From assembly GCF_022825805.1 (NCBI RefSeq), contig NZ_JAJDWC010000103.1, positions 1 through 64,000 on the forward strand: a DNA stretch of 64,000 bases, in the 5' to 3' direction. Below, piece by piece: positions 8,292 to 17,002 of the stretch. Position 1 is the stretch's first letter, and every line of letters starts with the position of its first letter. Origin of the DNA: Phaeobacter sp. (GTDB lineage Bacteria; Pseudomonadota; Alphaproteobacteria; Rhodobacterales; Rhodobacteraceae). Made by a program: the position numbers and the translations under genes. The notes beneath the pieces are model-generated. The model made no database searches. It had not been told where the DNA came from and was given only the letters and a program-made list of their open reading frames with translations.

Positions 8292-8792
8292 ATGACAGAC
8301 ACCCGTTTCCGCCCAGGCCCGGATACAGCGCGCGACTACCGCGATGCGTTGGGCTGTTTTGGCACCGGTGTGACTGTTGTGACCACCCGCACGGACCAAG
8401 GGCCTTTGGCCTTCACCGCCAACAGCTTTACCTCGGTCTCCATCGATCCCCCGCTGTTGCTGTGGTGTCCGGCGCGCGCCTCCCAGCGACATGACCCGTT
8501 TGTGCAGGCGAAACACTTCGCCATCCATGTGATGGGCGAGGATCAGCTGGACATGGCGATCCAATTTGCCCGCAATGGGGCCGATTTTTCCGGGATCACA
8601 TGTGGTGACACGGATGATGGCGTGCCAACCCTGCCCGGGGTCATCGCACGATTTGATTGCCAAGCCTACGACAACCACCTGGCTGGCGATCACACCATCG
8701 TTGTAGGCCAAGTGATGCAGGTCACCACACGCCCGGGTCCCGGTCTGATTTTCAAGCGCGGCCAATACGGCAGTTTTCTGGAACACAGCTGA
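8292..8792 (+). CDS. Flavin reductase family protein (FMN-binding split barrel)
   Basis: A 166-residue protein of the HpaC/ActVB-type flavin reductase group, which reduce FMN or FAD with NAD(P)H, often for a partner monooxygenase. The N-terminal signature is clear: RDALGCFGTGVTVVTT at about 14-29, then AFTANSFTSVSIDPPLLL, and GDHTIVVGQV near 135. ATG 8292 (MTDTRFRPG) matches the usual family start; the longer frame adds a non-conserved leader. No oxygenase gene is adjacent, so its partner is unknown. The convergent neighbour is an iron-sulfur protein. Confidence 0.88.
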   Translation: MTDTRFRPGPDTARDYRDALGCFGTGVTVVTTRTDQGPLAFTANSFTSVSIDPPLLLWCPARASQRHDPFVQAKHFAIHVMGEDQLDMAIQFARNGADFSGITCGDTDDGVPTLPGVIARFDCQAYDNHLAGDHTIVVGQVMQVTTRPGPGLIFKRGQYGSFLEHS

Positions 8793-8843
8793 AGCCCCGA
8801 AGGGTCAGCCCCCAAGCCGTAGAGCGACAGACGCAATGCAGCG

Positions 8844-9743
8844 TCAACCGTTCGCCTCCAATGTGACTTCAAACGTGGCGGCCGGGCCATCAGCGCCCAC
8901 ACGAAGCCGCGGTTGCAACCTGATCGCAGCAGGATCGCAGACCGATGCGCACAGCCCGCATTGAACGCAAGCTGTCTCGTCAAACCGAAGGCCGGCCCCA
9001 TTGTCCGTGATACTCAACGCCGCTGTGGGGCAGATCCAGGCGCAGGCTTGGCAGAAACTGCATTTGTCAGGCGCGATCTCAACACCGCCATAAGGCGCCC
9101 CATGGGGGAGTGGGACCTCAGAGGTCACAGGCTCGGACAAAACAGCAGCAAGGCAGGCCACGGCCTCTCGACGGTTTGCAACGGCGTTTGGCGAAAACAC
9201 CCGCTCTCGCCGCGGCACTGCAGGACCCTCCGCAAGCCCAACCACCTGCAAGGCATGCCGCAGATGCGAGTCGGAGCGATACAGGATTATCCGCTCTCCT
9301 GCGCCAAGCAGGGATGCGATCTCCGCCTCGCGCCCCTGATAGTGCCGGTCTGTCCAATTGACAGGTGCCTCCAGCAAAAGACAGTCAAACCCCTCTGCCA
9401 GGCAATACATCATATCGGCGTGGTCCAGCCCGGGCAGCCCGTTCACAGCCACAACCGCCACATCAACATCCCGGCTGGCCAGCGGCGTGTTCAGCTGTGC
9501 CAACCACCGGGGCGCAACCCGCTGATGCAAAATCAGGATCTGCAAACGGGGCGCCGCAGCCCCACGACGGCCGCGCACCCTGTCGCACAGATGCTGGAAC
9601 GGCCAGTCCAGATCATCCCCCGCAAAGGTGGCTCGACGATTGAGGTTATGAATGGCCTTTTTCGCTCTGGGCGCCATCGCAGATATGCGCCGCATCACCC
9701 CACGGGTGCGAAGATCAATCGTGTCAGTGTGCCAAATTCCCAT
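8844..9743 (-). CDS. Two-cluster 4Fe-4S protein with MvhD-like middle domain
   Basis: A 299-residue cytoplasmic electron-transfer protein. The C-terminal part has two ferredoxin motifs: CSFCQACAWICP and CVQCGLCASVCDP. The middle stretch (LDHADMMYCLAEGFDCLLLEAPVNW, in parts, up to about residue 160) resembles the MvhD/FrhD-type delta domain of hydrogenase-heterodisulfide reductase systems, but lacks that domain's usual cysteines. ATG 9743 has GGGAGGG six bases upstream, which fixes the start. Similar proteins that I recall in Rhodobacterales are about twice this length, so this may be a shortened form. Function is not known. Confidence 0.7.
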   Translation of the reverse strand: MGIWHTDTIDLRTRGVMRRISAMAPRAKKAIHNLNRRATFAGDDLDWPFQHLCDRVRGRRGAAAPRLQILILHQRVAPRWLAQLNTPLASRDVDVAVVAVNGLPGLDHADMMYCLAEGFDCLLLEAPVNWTDRHYQGREAEIASLLGAGERIILYRSDSHLRHALQVVGLAEGPAVPRRERVFSPNAVANRREAVACLAAVLSEPVTSEVPLPHGAPYGGVEIAPDKCSFCQACAWICPTAALSITDNGAGLRFDETACVQCGLCASVCDPAAIRLQPRLRVGADGPAATFEVTLEANG

Positions 9744-9950
9744 ATTCAGCCCTCCCGGCAAGGGGCTCGGATCAACCGTGCTGAAGATGTATCCGCACCT
9801 CAGAGGATACGCGCAGGTCACTCAGGACCTGCCGCAAAAAAAGCGGGAAACCAGTATTTTATCGGTTCTTTATTCTGGGGATCCCGTCACCGGACGCGGG
9901 CACTGATCCCGTTTGGCGCACCACACCGCTGACCATTGGGGCCTTACAAA

Positions 9951-9984
9951 CAAAAACGCCCCACCCCAAAGAGGGTGAGGCGTC
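9951..9984 (-). terminator. Terminator of the pyrimidine ABC transporter operon
   Basis: On the minus strand GACGCCTCACCC pairs (one or two wobbles) with GGGGTGGGGCGT, followed by TTTTTG. It is 30 bp after the stop of the substrate-binding protein gene. Confidence 0.8.
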
Positions 9985-10013
9985 GCCGAACTGAACCGGC
10001 TTTTATCACAAGA

Positions 10014-11000
10014 TCACTTCAACGCAGCGTCCGTGATGATGTGCGTCCAGGCACCAACGGGCGCCTTGGTGATCACCGGGCTGGAGCCACCCTCCAACAG
10101 GGTTTTCACGGTGCGCTCATAGTCCGCTTCGCTCAGCGCGCCATTGCTGCCCGCGGTGAGTTTTGCGACCTCAGACATCATCCGCTTCTGGTGCTCTTCG
10201 GTCTGTGCGCCGGAGGCATCGTTGTCCAGAACGATCTCTGCCGCAGCATCCGGGTTCTCCTCGGCCCATTTCCAGCCTTTCATCGAAGCGCGCACAAAGC
10301 GTTCCATCTTGTTCACAAAGGCCGGATCTTCCAGGTTGCTTTCCAACACATAAAGACCGTCTTCCAGGGTCGCGACGCCCTGATCCTCATATTTGAAGGT
10401 GATCAGCTCATCCGGGTTCACCCCAGCGTCGATGACCTGCCAATATTCATTATAGGTCATGGTGGAAATACAGTCTGCCTGCCGCTGCAGCAGCGGATCC
10501 ACGTTGAAGCCCTGTTTCAGAACTTCTACGCCAGTTTCGCTCTTGCCATCGACGGCGATGTCCAGCTGGCTCATCCAGCTCATGAAGGGGAATTCATTGC
10601 CAAAGAACCAGACGCCCAGGGTGCGGTTGGCCAGATCGCTTGGCGCGGCAATTCCTGTATCTTTCCAGCAGGTCAGCATCATGCCGGAGGATTTATAAGG
10701 CTGCGCGATATTGACCAGCGGCAGGCCTTTTTCGCGGGCTGCCAGTGCGGCTGGCATCCATTCGACGGTCACATCCGCGCCGCCACCGGCAATCACCTGT
10801 GTTGGGGCAATATCCGGCCCGCCCGGCAGAATGGTAACGTCCAGATCTTCGGCTTCATAAAACCCCTGATCAAGGGCCACATAGTAACCTGCAAATTGAG
10901 CCTGGGTGACCCATTTCAGTTGCAGCTTCACCTCATCAGCAGCATGTGCCGCTCCCGCAGTCGTCAGTGCCATGGCGGCGGCTGTGAGCACGTTCTTCAT
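10014..11000 (-). CDS. ABC transporter substrate-binding protein, NMT1/THI5-like
   Basis: A 328-residue periplasmic binding protein. A Sec signal peptide ends near AHA-ADEVK (residues 1-21), followed by LQLKWVTQAQFAGYYVAL, the typical opening of the NMT1/THI5 family, whose members bind pyrimidines and related heterocycles. ATG 11000 has GGGAG upstream; the frame's longer start is not secretory. It is the last gene of the ABC set behind two permeases and an ATPase, and is part of the pyrimidine degradation island, so uracil, thymine or a dihydropyrimidine is the likely ligand. That assignment is inferred from context and family. Confidence 0.88.
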   Translation of the reverse strand: MKNVLTAAAMALTTAGAAHAADEVKLQLKWVTQAQFAGYYVALDQGFYEAEDLDVTILPGGPDIAPTQVIAGGGADVTVEWMPAALAAREKGLPLVNIAQPYKSSGMMLTCWKDTGIAAPSDLANRTLGVWFFGNEFPFMSWMSQLDIAVDGKSETGVEVLKQGFNVDPLLQRQADCISTMTYNEYWQVIDAGVNPDELITFKYEDQGVATLEDGLYVLESNLEDPAFVNKMERFVRASMKGWKWAEENPDAAAEIVLDNDASGAQTEEHQKRMMSEVAKLTAGSNGALSEADYERTVKTLLEGGSSPVITKAPVGAWTHIITDAALK

Positions 11001-11195
11001 TGTTAGACTCCCTGTCTTTCTTGTGGTGAAATTCTGCGCCATGCCCGCCTGCAAACAAAGATCTTTTTGCCTTTTGTGCAAAACGGCCACCGCGCGTGGC
11101 AAAATTTTAAGCCTCAGATCTACGGTTGGATCACATCTGCGGCACTCTCCGTTCGAAGCGAACCCCACGCTGGCACGCGCCCCAACAGGTCACGT

Positions 11196-12044
11196 TCATG
11201 TCCGCCGCTGCGATGGGTGCCAAAAGGTGAGAAGCCCTTCCAACTTCGCCATGGCCCCATAAAACGCAGATCCCGCCAAAGCGGCCACGACGATTTCCGC
11301 CCAGACCATATCCAGCGCCAGTTGCCCCACGGATGTGGAGATCCGGAAGCCCATACCAACCGTCGGTGAGCCAAAAAACTCCGCAACGATGGCCCCTACC
11401 AGCGCCAATGTGGTGGAGACTTTCAAACCATTGAAAATGAACGGCAGCGCCGCGGGAAGCCGGAGTTTGAAAAAACTCTGCCAATAGCCGGCCGCATAGG
11501 TCTGCATCAAATCCCGCTGCATCTGATCGGTCTCACGCAGTCCAGCCACAGTGTTCACCAGGACTGGGAAAAACACCATCACCACAACAACTGCCGCCTT
11601 GGAGTGCCAGTCAAAGCCAAACCACATCACCAGGATCGGCGCGGTCCCGACGATCGGCAGGGCTGCCACGAAATTGCCAATCGGCAACAGCCCACGACGC
11701 AGAAAATCGCTGCGATCAACGGCCACCGCTGTCAGCAAGGCCGCAGCACAGCCCAGCACATATCCAGACAGCGCGCCTTTGACGATGGTCTGCATGAAAT
11801 CCGCCCACAGGATGGGCAGGCTGGTCCCAAAACGCGCCAGAATGACCGTGGGCGCAGGCAAGATCACCAATGACACATCCAGCCCTCGGACCAACAGCTC
11901 CCACATCACGAGAAGCGTCAGACCAAAAATGCCGGGCACCGCCAATTGCACGGACCGATGATGCGCCAATGGCCCGTTCGCCAGTTGCGCATTGACCCAC
12001 CAGCCAACGCCCCATGCTATCACAGCCAAGCCAACCAACATCAT
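11196..12044 (-). CDS. ABC transporter permease (SsuC/TauC type)
   Basis: A 282-residue inner-membrane permease of the binding-protein-dependent ABC family. It has about six hydrophobic segments and the EAA loop near residue 190 (DLMQTYAAGYWQSFFKLRLPAALPFIFNGLKV, in parts). I start it at ATG 12044: GGGAGAGACGTC lies directly before, and everything upstream in the frame is made of 15-bp repeat units, giving a meaningless Asp-rich leader. It pairs with the second permease (12193-13110) to form a heterodimeric channel. The gene is separated from that partner by the repeat array and a REP-like palindrome. Confidence 0.9.
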   Translation of the reverse strand: MMLVGLAVIAWGVGWWVNAQLANGPLAHHRSVQLAVPGIFGLTLLVMWELLVRGLDVSLVILPAPTVILARFGTSLPILWADFMQTIVKGALSGYVLGCAAALLTAVAVDRSDFLRRGLLPIGNFVAALPIVGTAPILVMWFGFDWHSKAAVVVVMVFFPVLVNTVAGLRETDQMQRDLMQTYAAGYWQSFFKLRLPAALPFIFNGLKVSTTLALVGAIVAEFFGSPTVGMGFRISTSVGQLALDMVWAEIVVAALAGSAFYGAMAKLEGLLTFWHPSQRRT

Positions 12045-12128
12045 GACGTCTCTCCCAGCATCACTTTTGCTAGTGTCGCCTGTCCCAGTATCGTCTTTCC
12101 CAGCATCCTCTCTCGTAGTGTCATCTTT
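12039..12128 (-). repeat. 15-bp period tandem array A, six degenerate units
   Basis: Read on the minus strand the stretch divides cleanly into 15-mers such as GGAAAGATGACACTA, GGAAAGACGATACTG, GGACAGGCGACACTA and GCAAAAGTGATGCTG (consensus GGAAAGRYGAYRCTR). The last unit contains the Shine-Dalgarno sequence and the ATG of the permease gene. Translation would give a five-residue repeat (DTTRE, DAGKD, DTGTG, DTSKS, DAGRD). Confidence 0.8.
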
Positions 12129-12130
12129 CC

Positions 12131-12179
12131 AAAAATACTCCGGGGGAGCCATGCTTGCATGGCGGGGGCAGCGCCCCAG
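12131..12179. repeat. REP-like GC-rich palindromic element
   Basis: AAAAATACTCCGGGGGAG is followed by CCATGCTTGCATGG (a perfect 6-bp stem) and GGGGGCAGCGCCCC (another hairpin). From memory, ATACTCCGGGGG...GGGGGCAGNGCCCC sequences recur in intergenic DNA of many Roseobacter-group genomes. Here it sits between two permease genes of one operon. Confidence 0.65.
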
Positions 12180-12192
12180 ACTAAAAAGGAAC

Positions 12193-13110
12193 TCATGTTT
12201 TCACCCCCATACGGCCCAAAAGCAGCCGTTCGATCAATCCGAGCGCCGCAACCAGTGCGGCTGCAAGAATGGCGGCCGCAAACAGCGCGGACCATATCTG
12301 CACCGTCTGGCCGTAATAGCTGCCCGCCAGGAGCCGCGCGCCAAGGCCCGCAACCGCGCCGGTTGGCAATTCCCCCACGATGGCGCCAACCAAAGAGGCC
12401 GCAATGCCGATTTTCAGCGAAGCAAACAGATAGGGCAGCGACGACGGCAGGCGCAATTTCCAGAACCCTTGTGCGGTGGAAGCGCTGTAGGTCTTCAACA
12501 GATCCAATTGCATATGGTCTGGACTGCGCAGCCCTTTCACCATGCCGACAACAACTGGAAAGAAACTGAGGTAGGCCGAGATAATCGCCTTCGGCAACAG
12601 CCCCTGGACGCCAACGGAGTAGAGCACAACGATGATCATCGGAGCCAACGCAATGATCGGAATGGTCTGGCTGACTATGGCCCAGGGCATCACCGACATG
12701 TCCATCACCCGGCTATGCACGATGCCAACCGCCAGCAAGATCCCTAACCCGGTGCCGATGGCAAAGCCGAGCAAAGTCGCCGACAGGGTCACCTGACCAT
12801 GATAGATCAGACTGCGTTTTGAAGTTATTTTCTTTTCTACCGTGGTTTCCCACAACTCCACCGCGACCTGATGAGGCGCGGGCAGACGTGGTCTGTCCTG
12901 GCTCCAGGTCTCATCGATGGCAAAGCGATTGCTGATCACAAGCCCGATTTCGCTCATGTCGCGCCGCTCGCGCGCGGTTTCGGGCACCACTTCGATCCCG
13001 GCCCGCTCCGCGCCGTCCAGAACACCTTTGATGTTCATGGGCACACAGGCAATGTACCAGATCGCAATAATGGCTGTGAGGACGGTAAAGACAGCGATGA
13101 TGCTTTTCAT
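12193..13110 (-). CDS. ABC transporter permease (SsuC/TauC type)
   Basis: A 305-residue permease. The first hydrophobic segment (residues 2-22) is followed by an unusually long hydrophilic stretch to about residue 100, before the core membrane domain with the EAA loop (DLLKTYSASTAQGFWKLRLP, near 215). The start ATG 13110 has GGAGGCGGG upstream. It is directly behind the ATPase gene and forms the channel with the second permease. The extra N-terminal region may be a periplasmic loop specific to this transporter group. Substrate inferred to be a pyrimidine from the neighbouring hydA, hyuC and pre genes. Confidence 0.9.
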   Translation of the reverse strand: MKSIIAVFTVLTAIIAIWYIACVPMNIKGVLDGAERAGIEVVPETARERRDMSEIGLVISNRFAIDETWSQDRPRLPAPHQVAVELWETTVEKKITSKRSLIYHGQVTLSATLLGFAIGTGLGILLAVGIVHSRVMDMSVMPWAIVSQTIPIIALAPMIIVVLYSVGVQGLLPKAIISAYLSFFPVVVGMVKGLRSPDHMQLDLLKTYSASTAQGFWKLRLPSSLPYLFASLKIGIAASLVGAIVGELPTGAVAGLGARLLAGSYYGQTVQIWSALFAAAILAAALVAALGLIERLLLGRMGVKT

Positions 13111-13164
13111 TTGCCCGCCTCCAAAATCTTGTTCAAAAGCATGGGCCTGCGCCAGGAACCGTGA

Positions 13165-14004
13165 TCAATCATGGCCATGTCCGGCTCTCAGTCCGTCGCG
13201 CACACGGTGGGCAATCTCGATAAACTCGGGACTGTCGCGAATGTCCAAAGGCCGTTCCTTCGGCAGCGTGCTGTCGATGACATCATGGATCCTCCCGGGC
13301 CGCGGCGACATGACGACGATCTTTGTCGACAGGTAGACCGCTTCTGGGATCGAGTGAGTGACAAATCCGATGGTCTTGTTGGTGCGCGCCCAAAGCTTCA
13401 GCAATTGTTCGTTGAGGTGGTCACGCACAATTTCATCCAGCGCCCCAAAAGGTTCATCCATCAACAGAATGTCCGCGTCAAACGCCAAGGCACGTGCAAT
13501 CGACGCCCGCTGCTGCATGCCGCCAGACAGTTGCCAGGGAAATTTGCCCCCAAATCCCGACAGTTCGACCAGATCCAGCACCTGCTCGACCCGCTTGTCC
13601 TGCTCGGTCTTGCTGTAGCCCATGATCTCCAGCGGCAGCTTGATGTTTTTGGCAATGGTGCGCCAGGGATAGAGCCCCGCCGCCTGAAACACATAGCCGT
13701 AGGCACGCTGTCTGCGGGCTTCATCAGGGGTCATGCCATTGACGCTCAGCGTCCCACCCGTTGGCCGTTCCAAAGCCGCAATACACCGCAGAAACGTTGT
13801 TTTGCCGCATCCCGACGGGCCGATAAAGGAAACAAAATCGCCTTTGCGGATGTTCAGGCTGACATCTTTCAGCGCATGGACAGGCCCATCGTTGGTTTGA
13901 AAGGTCAGGTCCAGGTTTTTTGCTTCGATGACAGTGGCCTGTGCCGAGCTTTGGGAACCGGTGGCCTGGGGCTCAGGAGCCTGGGTGGTCGTTTCCATAT
14001 TCAT
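13165..14004 (-). CDS. ABC transporter ATP-binding protein (SsuB/TauB type)
   Basis: A 279-residue ATPase that powers the importer. Walker A GPSGCGKTT near residue 63, Q-loop VFQAAGLYPW, signature LSGGMQQR, Walker B ILLMDEPFGALD, and the switch histidine in FVTHSIPEA. The N-terminal 25 residues are a variable polar leader rich in Thr, Ala and Gln. ATG 14004 has AAGG upstream. It follows hydA after a terminator-like hairpin, so transporter expression may be partly uncoupled from the catabolic enzymes. Confidence 0.95.
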   Translation of the reverse strand: MNMETTTQAPEPQATGSQSSAQATVIEAKNLDLTFQTNDGPVHALKDVSLNIRKGDFVSFIGPSGCGKTTFLRCIAALERPTGGTLSVNGMTPDEARRQRAYGYVFQAAGLYPWRTIAKNIKLPLEIMGYSKTEQDKRVEQVLDLVELSGFGGKFPWQLSGGMQQRASIARALAFDADILLMDEPFGALDEIVRDHLNEQLLKLWARTNKTIGFVTHSIPEAVYLSTKIVVMSPRPGRIHDVIDSTLPKERPLDIRDSPEFIEIAHRVRDGLRAGHGHD

Positions 14005-14035
14005 GTCTTTGCCTTAAATTCGAACAGAGTAGATG

Positions 14036-14068
14036 AAAAAAACGGGCCACCAAAACTGGCAGCCCTTT
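14036..14068 (-). terminator. Terminator or attenuator between hydA and the ABC genes
   Basis: On the minus strand GGGCTGCCA pairs (with two G-T wobbles) with TGGTGGCCC, then GTTTTTTTT. It lies immediately after the hydA stop, so it may end most hydA transcripts or reduce read-through into the transporter genes. Confidence 0.65.
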
Positions 14069-14074
14069 TCATCC

Positions 14075-15529
14075 TTACACACCTGTTGCCGGAATGCCTG
14101 TCCGTTCGACGGGCCGCGGCGCGGTGAGCTCTTTCCAGGTCGATAGTGCCTTATTGACGGTGGTATTTGGCGCACGCTCGACGAATTTGCCGTGGCCTTC
14201 TTGGGTGCGGATCTCGCCATCATGCACCGCAACATGCCCACGTGTCAGGGTGAACCTGGGCAACCCTTTAACCTCGTGACCTTCAAAGACGTTATAGTCG
14301 ATCGAGGATTGCTGGCTACCTGCCGAAATCACCTTCGTTTTCTCCGGATCCCAGACCACCAGATCTGCATCCGCGCCGACCAGAACCGCTCCCTTCTTGG
14401 GGTAGCAATTCAGGATCTTGGCAATATTGGTAGAGGTAACGGCCACAAATTCATTTGGCGTCAGGCGGCCGGTGTTTACCCCATGGGTCCACAACATCGG
14501 CATACGATCTTCGAGCCCGCCCGTCCCATTTGGAATTTTGGTGAAATCACCAACGCCATAGCGTTTCTGTTCGGTGGTGAAGGCACAGTGGTCGGTTGCG
14601 ACCACAGACAGGGAGCCAGATTGCAGACCATTCCACAGGGAATTCTGATGCTGTTTGTTGCGGAAGGGAGGCGACATCACCCGACGCGCTGCGTGGTCCC
14701 AATCCTTGTCGAAATATTCACTCTCATCCAGGGTCAGATGCTGGATCAGCGGCTCCCCCCAGACGCGCTTGCCCTGCATCCGCGCCCGCCGGATGGCCTC
14801 GTGGCTTTCTTCGCATGATGTGTGCACCACATAAAGCGGCACGCCCGCCATATCAGCAATCATGATGGCCCGGTTTGTCGCCTCGCCCTCCACCTGCGGT
14901 GGCCGGGAATAGGCGTGGGCTTCGGGGCCAGAATTACCTTCTGCCAGCAGTTTTGCCGACAGCTCGGCAACCACATCTCCGTTTTCAGCATGCACCATAG
15001 CGATGCCGCCCAGCTCTGCCAGACGCTGGAACGATGCATAGAGTTCGTCGTCATTCACCATCAGCGCGCCCTTGTAGGCCATGAAATGCTTGAAGGTGTT
15101 GATGCCGCGAATTTCGATGACGGTCTTGATGTCATCAAACACCTGCTCGCCCCACCAAGTCACCGCCATGTGGAAGGAATAGTCGCAGTTCGCGCGGGTC
15201 GATTTGTTGTCCCAGCGTTTCAGCGCATCCAACAGGCTTTCACCGGGGTTGGGCAATGCGAAATCAACCACCATCGTGGTGCCACCCGCCAGACCGGCGC
15301 GCGTGCCGCTTTCGAAATCATCGCTGGAATAGGTGCCCATGAACGGCATTTCCAGATGCGTATGCGGGTCGATCCCGCCGGGCATGACGTAACAGCCGGT
15401 TGCATCCAGCTCCTCATCCCCTTTCAAGCCGGGGCCGATTTGCGCAATGACACCGTTTTCGATCAAAACATCTGCCTTATAGGTCAGATCCGCGGTCACA
15501 ATTGTGCCGTTTCTGATGACTGTCGTCAT
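14075..15529 (-). CDS. hydA: Dihydropyrimidinase (hydantoinase)
   Basis: A 484-residue amidohydrolase that opens 5,6-dihydrouracil or dihydrothymine to the N-carbamoyl-beta-amino acid, step two of reductive pyrimidine degradation. The binuclear metal site is complete: His56 and His58 in DPHTHLEM, carbamylated Lys153 in FMAYKGAL, His180 in MVHAENGD, the later His in YVVHTSCEE, and Asp in VATDHCAF. GGGAG precedes ATG 15529. It lies between hyuC upstream and the ABC importer downstream, all in one direction. Length and motifs match the D-hydantoinase/dihydropyrimidinase family closely. Confidence 0.96.
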   Translation of the reverse strand: MTTVIRNGTIVTADLTYKADVLIENGVIAQIGPGLKGDEELDATGCYVMPGGIDPHTHLEMPFMGTYSSDDFESGTRAGLAGGTTMVVDFALPNPGESLLDALKRWDNKSTRANCDYSFHMAVTWWGEQVFDDIKTVIEIRGINTFKHFMAYKGALMVNDDELYASFQRLAELGGIAMVHAENGDVVAELSAKLLAEGNSGPEAHAYSRPPQVEGEATNRAIMIADMAGVPLYVVHTSCEESHEAIRRARMQGKRVWGEPLIQHLTLDESEYFDKDWDHAARRVMSPPFRNKQHQNSLWNGLQSGSLSVVATDHCAFTTEQKRYGVGDFTKIPNGTGGLEDRMPMLWTHGVNTGRLTPNEFVAVTSTNIAKILNCYPKKGAVLVGADADLVVWDPEKTKVISAGSQQSSIDYNVFEGHEVKGLPRFTLTRGHVAVHDGEIRTQEGHGKFVERAPNTTVNKALSTWKELTAPRPVERTGIPATGV

Positions 15530-15664
15530 GAGTGTTCTCCCTGTGAGAGTGCGGACACAGCCGCATGTTTTGAAGATCCCATCGCGCGGACTTCTGTTGG
15601 CCCTATTGGCGCGGGATGTGGCAGGTGTGGCGAGGGCCGCAGCCCCTTCCCTATGACCCCTGCC

Positions 15665-16915
15665 CTATGCCACGATTTCGGCTGTTTCCAGAACGGCGTG
15701 CAACATCACGTCTGTGCCTGCCGCCGCCCACTCCTTGGAAATCTCTTCCGCCTCATTGTGGCTCAGACCATCGACACAGGGACACATGATCATCGCGGTC
15801 GGCGCGACATCATTGATCCAACATGCGTCATGGCCGGCACCGGACACGATATCCATATGGCTGTAGCCCAGACGCTCCGCCGCAGATCGCACGGCCGTCA
15901 CACAGCCTGGATCAAACGTCACCGGATCAAAATGGCCCACCGGTTCGATCTCCAGCCCCAGACCCAGTTCATCTGCGATGACCTTGGCCTCGGCTTCATA
16001 TTGCGCGCGCATGGATGTCAGCTTGTTCAGATCCGGCGAGCGGAAATCAACCGTGAACACCACCTTGCCCGGGATCACGTTGCGCGAGTTGGGGTAAACA
16101 TCGCACTGGCCGACCGCCCCCACCGCATGGGGTTGATGCGCCATGGCAATCCGATGGGCGGCTTCTGTCATGCGCGCCATACCTAGACCGGCGTTCACGC
16201 GCATATTCATTGGCGTGGAGCCGGTATGCGCATCTTTTCCGGTAACGGTGCATTGCAACCACCAGAGCCCCTGCCCATGGGTGACCACACCAATTTCCTT
16301 GTTTTCCGCTTCCAGGATAGGCCCTTGTTCGATGTGCAATTCAAACATCGCATGCATTTTCCGGGCACCGACCTCTTCGTCACCCACCCAGCCGATGCGT
16401 TTCAACTCATCACCGAAGGACTTGCCCTCCGCATCCTCACGGCCATAGGCCCAGTCCTGGCTGTGCTTGCCTGCAAAGACGCCGGATGCCAACATGGCCG
16501 GCGCAAAGCGCGTGCCCTCTTCGTTGGTCCAATTGGTCACCACAATGGGATGTTTGGTCTTGATCCCCAGGTCGTTCAGCGTGCGCAGCACCTCCAGCCC
16601 GCCCAGAACACCAAGAACGCCGTCATATTTGCCACCCGTGGGCTGTGTATCGAGGTGCGAGCCCATGTAAACCGGCAGGGCATCGGGGTCGGTCCCGGCG
16701 CGCGTGGCAAACATGTTGCCCATGGTATCGAGCCCCATGGTGCAACCTGCCTCTTCGCACCAGCTCTGGAACAAGACACGGCCCGCAGCGTCATCATCTG
16801 TGAGGGTCTGCCGGTTGTTGCCGCCCGCAACACCCGGTCCAATCTGGGCCATTTCCATCAGGCTGTCCCACAGCCTGTCGCCGTTGATTTTAAGATTCTG
16901 TCCAAGCGACGTCAT
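15665..16915 (-). CDS. hyuC: Beta-ureidopropionase-type M20 amidohydrolase
   Basis: A 416-residue zinc-dependent hydrolase that removes the carbamoyl group of N-carbamoyl-beta-alanine (or beta-aminoisobutyrate), step three of the pathway, releasing ammonia and CO2. Metal ligands of the M20/AllC/HyuC group are visible: His87 in GSHLDT, Asp98 in GKYDGV, Glu132-Glu133 in NEEGTR, and a later His in ELHIEQGP. ATG 16915 (MTSLGQNL) has AGGAAG upstream; the frame starts earlier without support. It is first of the leftward operon hyuC-hydA and faces rutR across an exact RutR box. Relatives act on L-carbamoyl amino acids, so context decides the substrate. Confidence 0.92.
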   Translation of the reverse strand: MTSLGQNLKINGDRLWDSLMEMAQIGPGVAGGNNRQTLTDDDAAGRVLFQSWCEEAGCTMGLDTMGNMFATRAGTDPDALPVYMGSHLDTQPTGGKYDGVLGVLGGLEVLRTLNDLGIKTKHPIVVTNWTNEEGTRFAPAMLASGVFAGKHSQDWAYGREDAEGKSFGDELKRIGWVGDEEVGARKMHAMFELHIEQGPILEAENKEIGVVTHGQGLWWLQCTVTGKDAHTGSTPMNMRVNAGLGMARMTEAAHRIAMAHQPHAVGAVGQCDVYPNSRNVIPGKVVFTVDFRSPDLNKLTSMRAQYEAEAKVIADELGLGLEIEPVGHFDPVTFDPGCVTAVRSAAERLGYSHMDIVSGAGHDACWINDVAPTAMIMCPCVDGLSHNEAEEISKEWAAAGTDVMLHAVLETAEIVA

Positions 16916-17002
16916 CTCAGCTTCCTTCCCTGTTGTCCCACTTTTGTGCGGGATCATCTCGGCTTTGCGCCGTTTCGGTGGCTTAGAAACGCTGGTCCTG
17001 AT

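Noticed and set aside
9936..11006. 356-codon open frame antisense to the NMT1/THI5-type binding protein
   Set aside because: Opposite strand of a clear gene with signal peptide and ribosome site.
12045..12152. N-terminal extension DDTTREDAGKDDTGTG of the second ABC permease
   Set aside because: It is translation of the 15-bp array; the ribosome site lies directly before ATG 12044, so the segment is taken as leader DNA.
14822..16186. 454-codon open frame antisense to hydA and hyuC
   Set aside because: It spans two well-supported genes and the gap between them, with His/Cys-rich nonsense composition.
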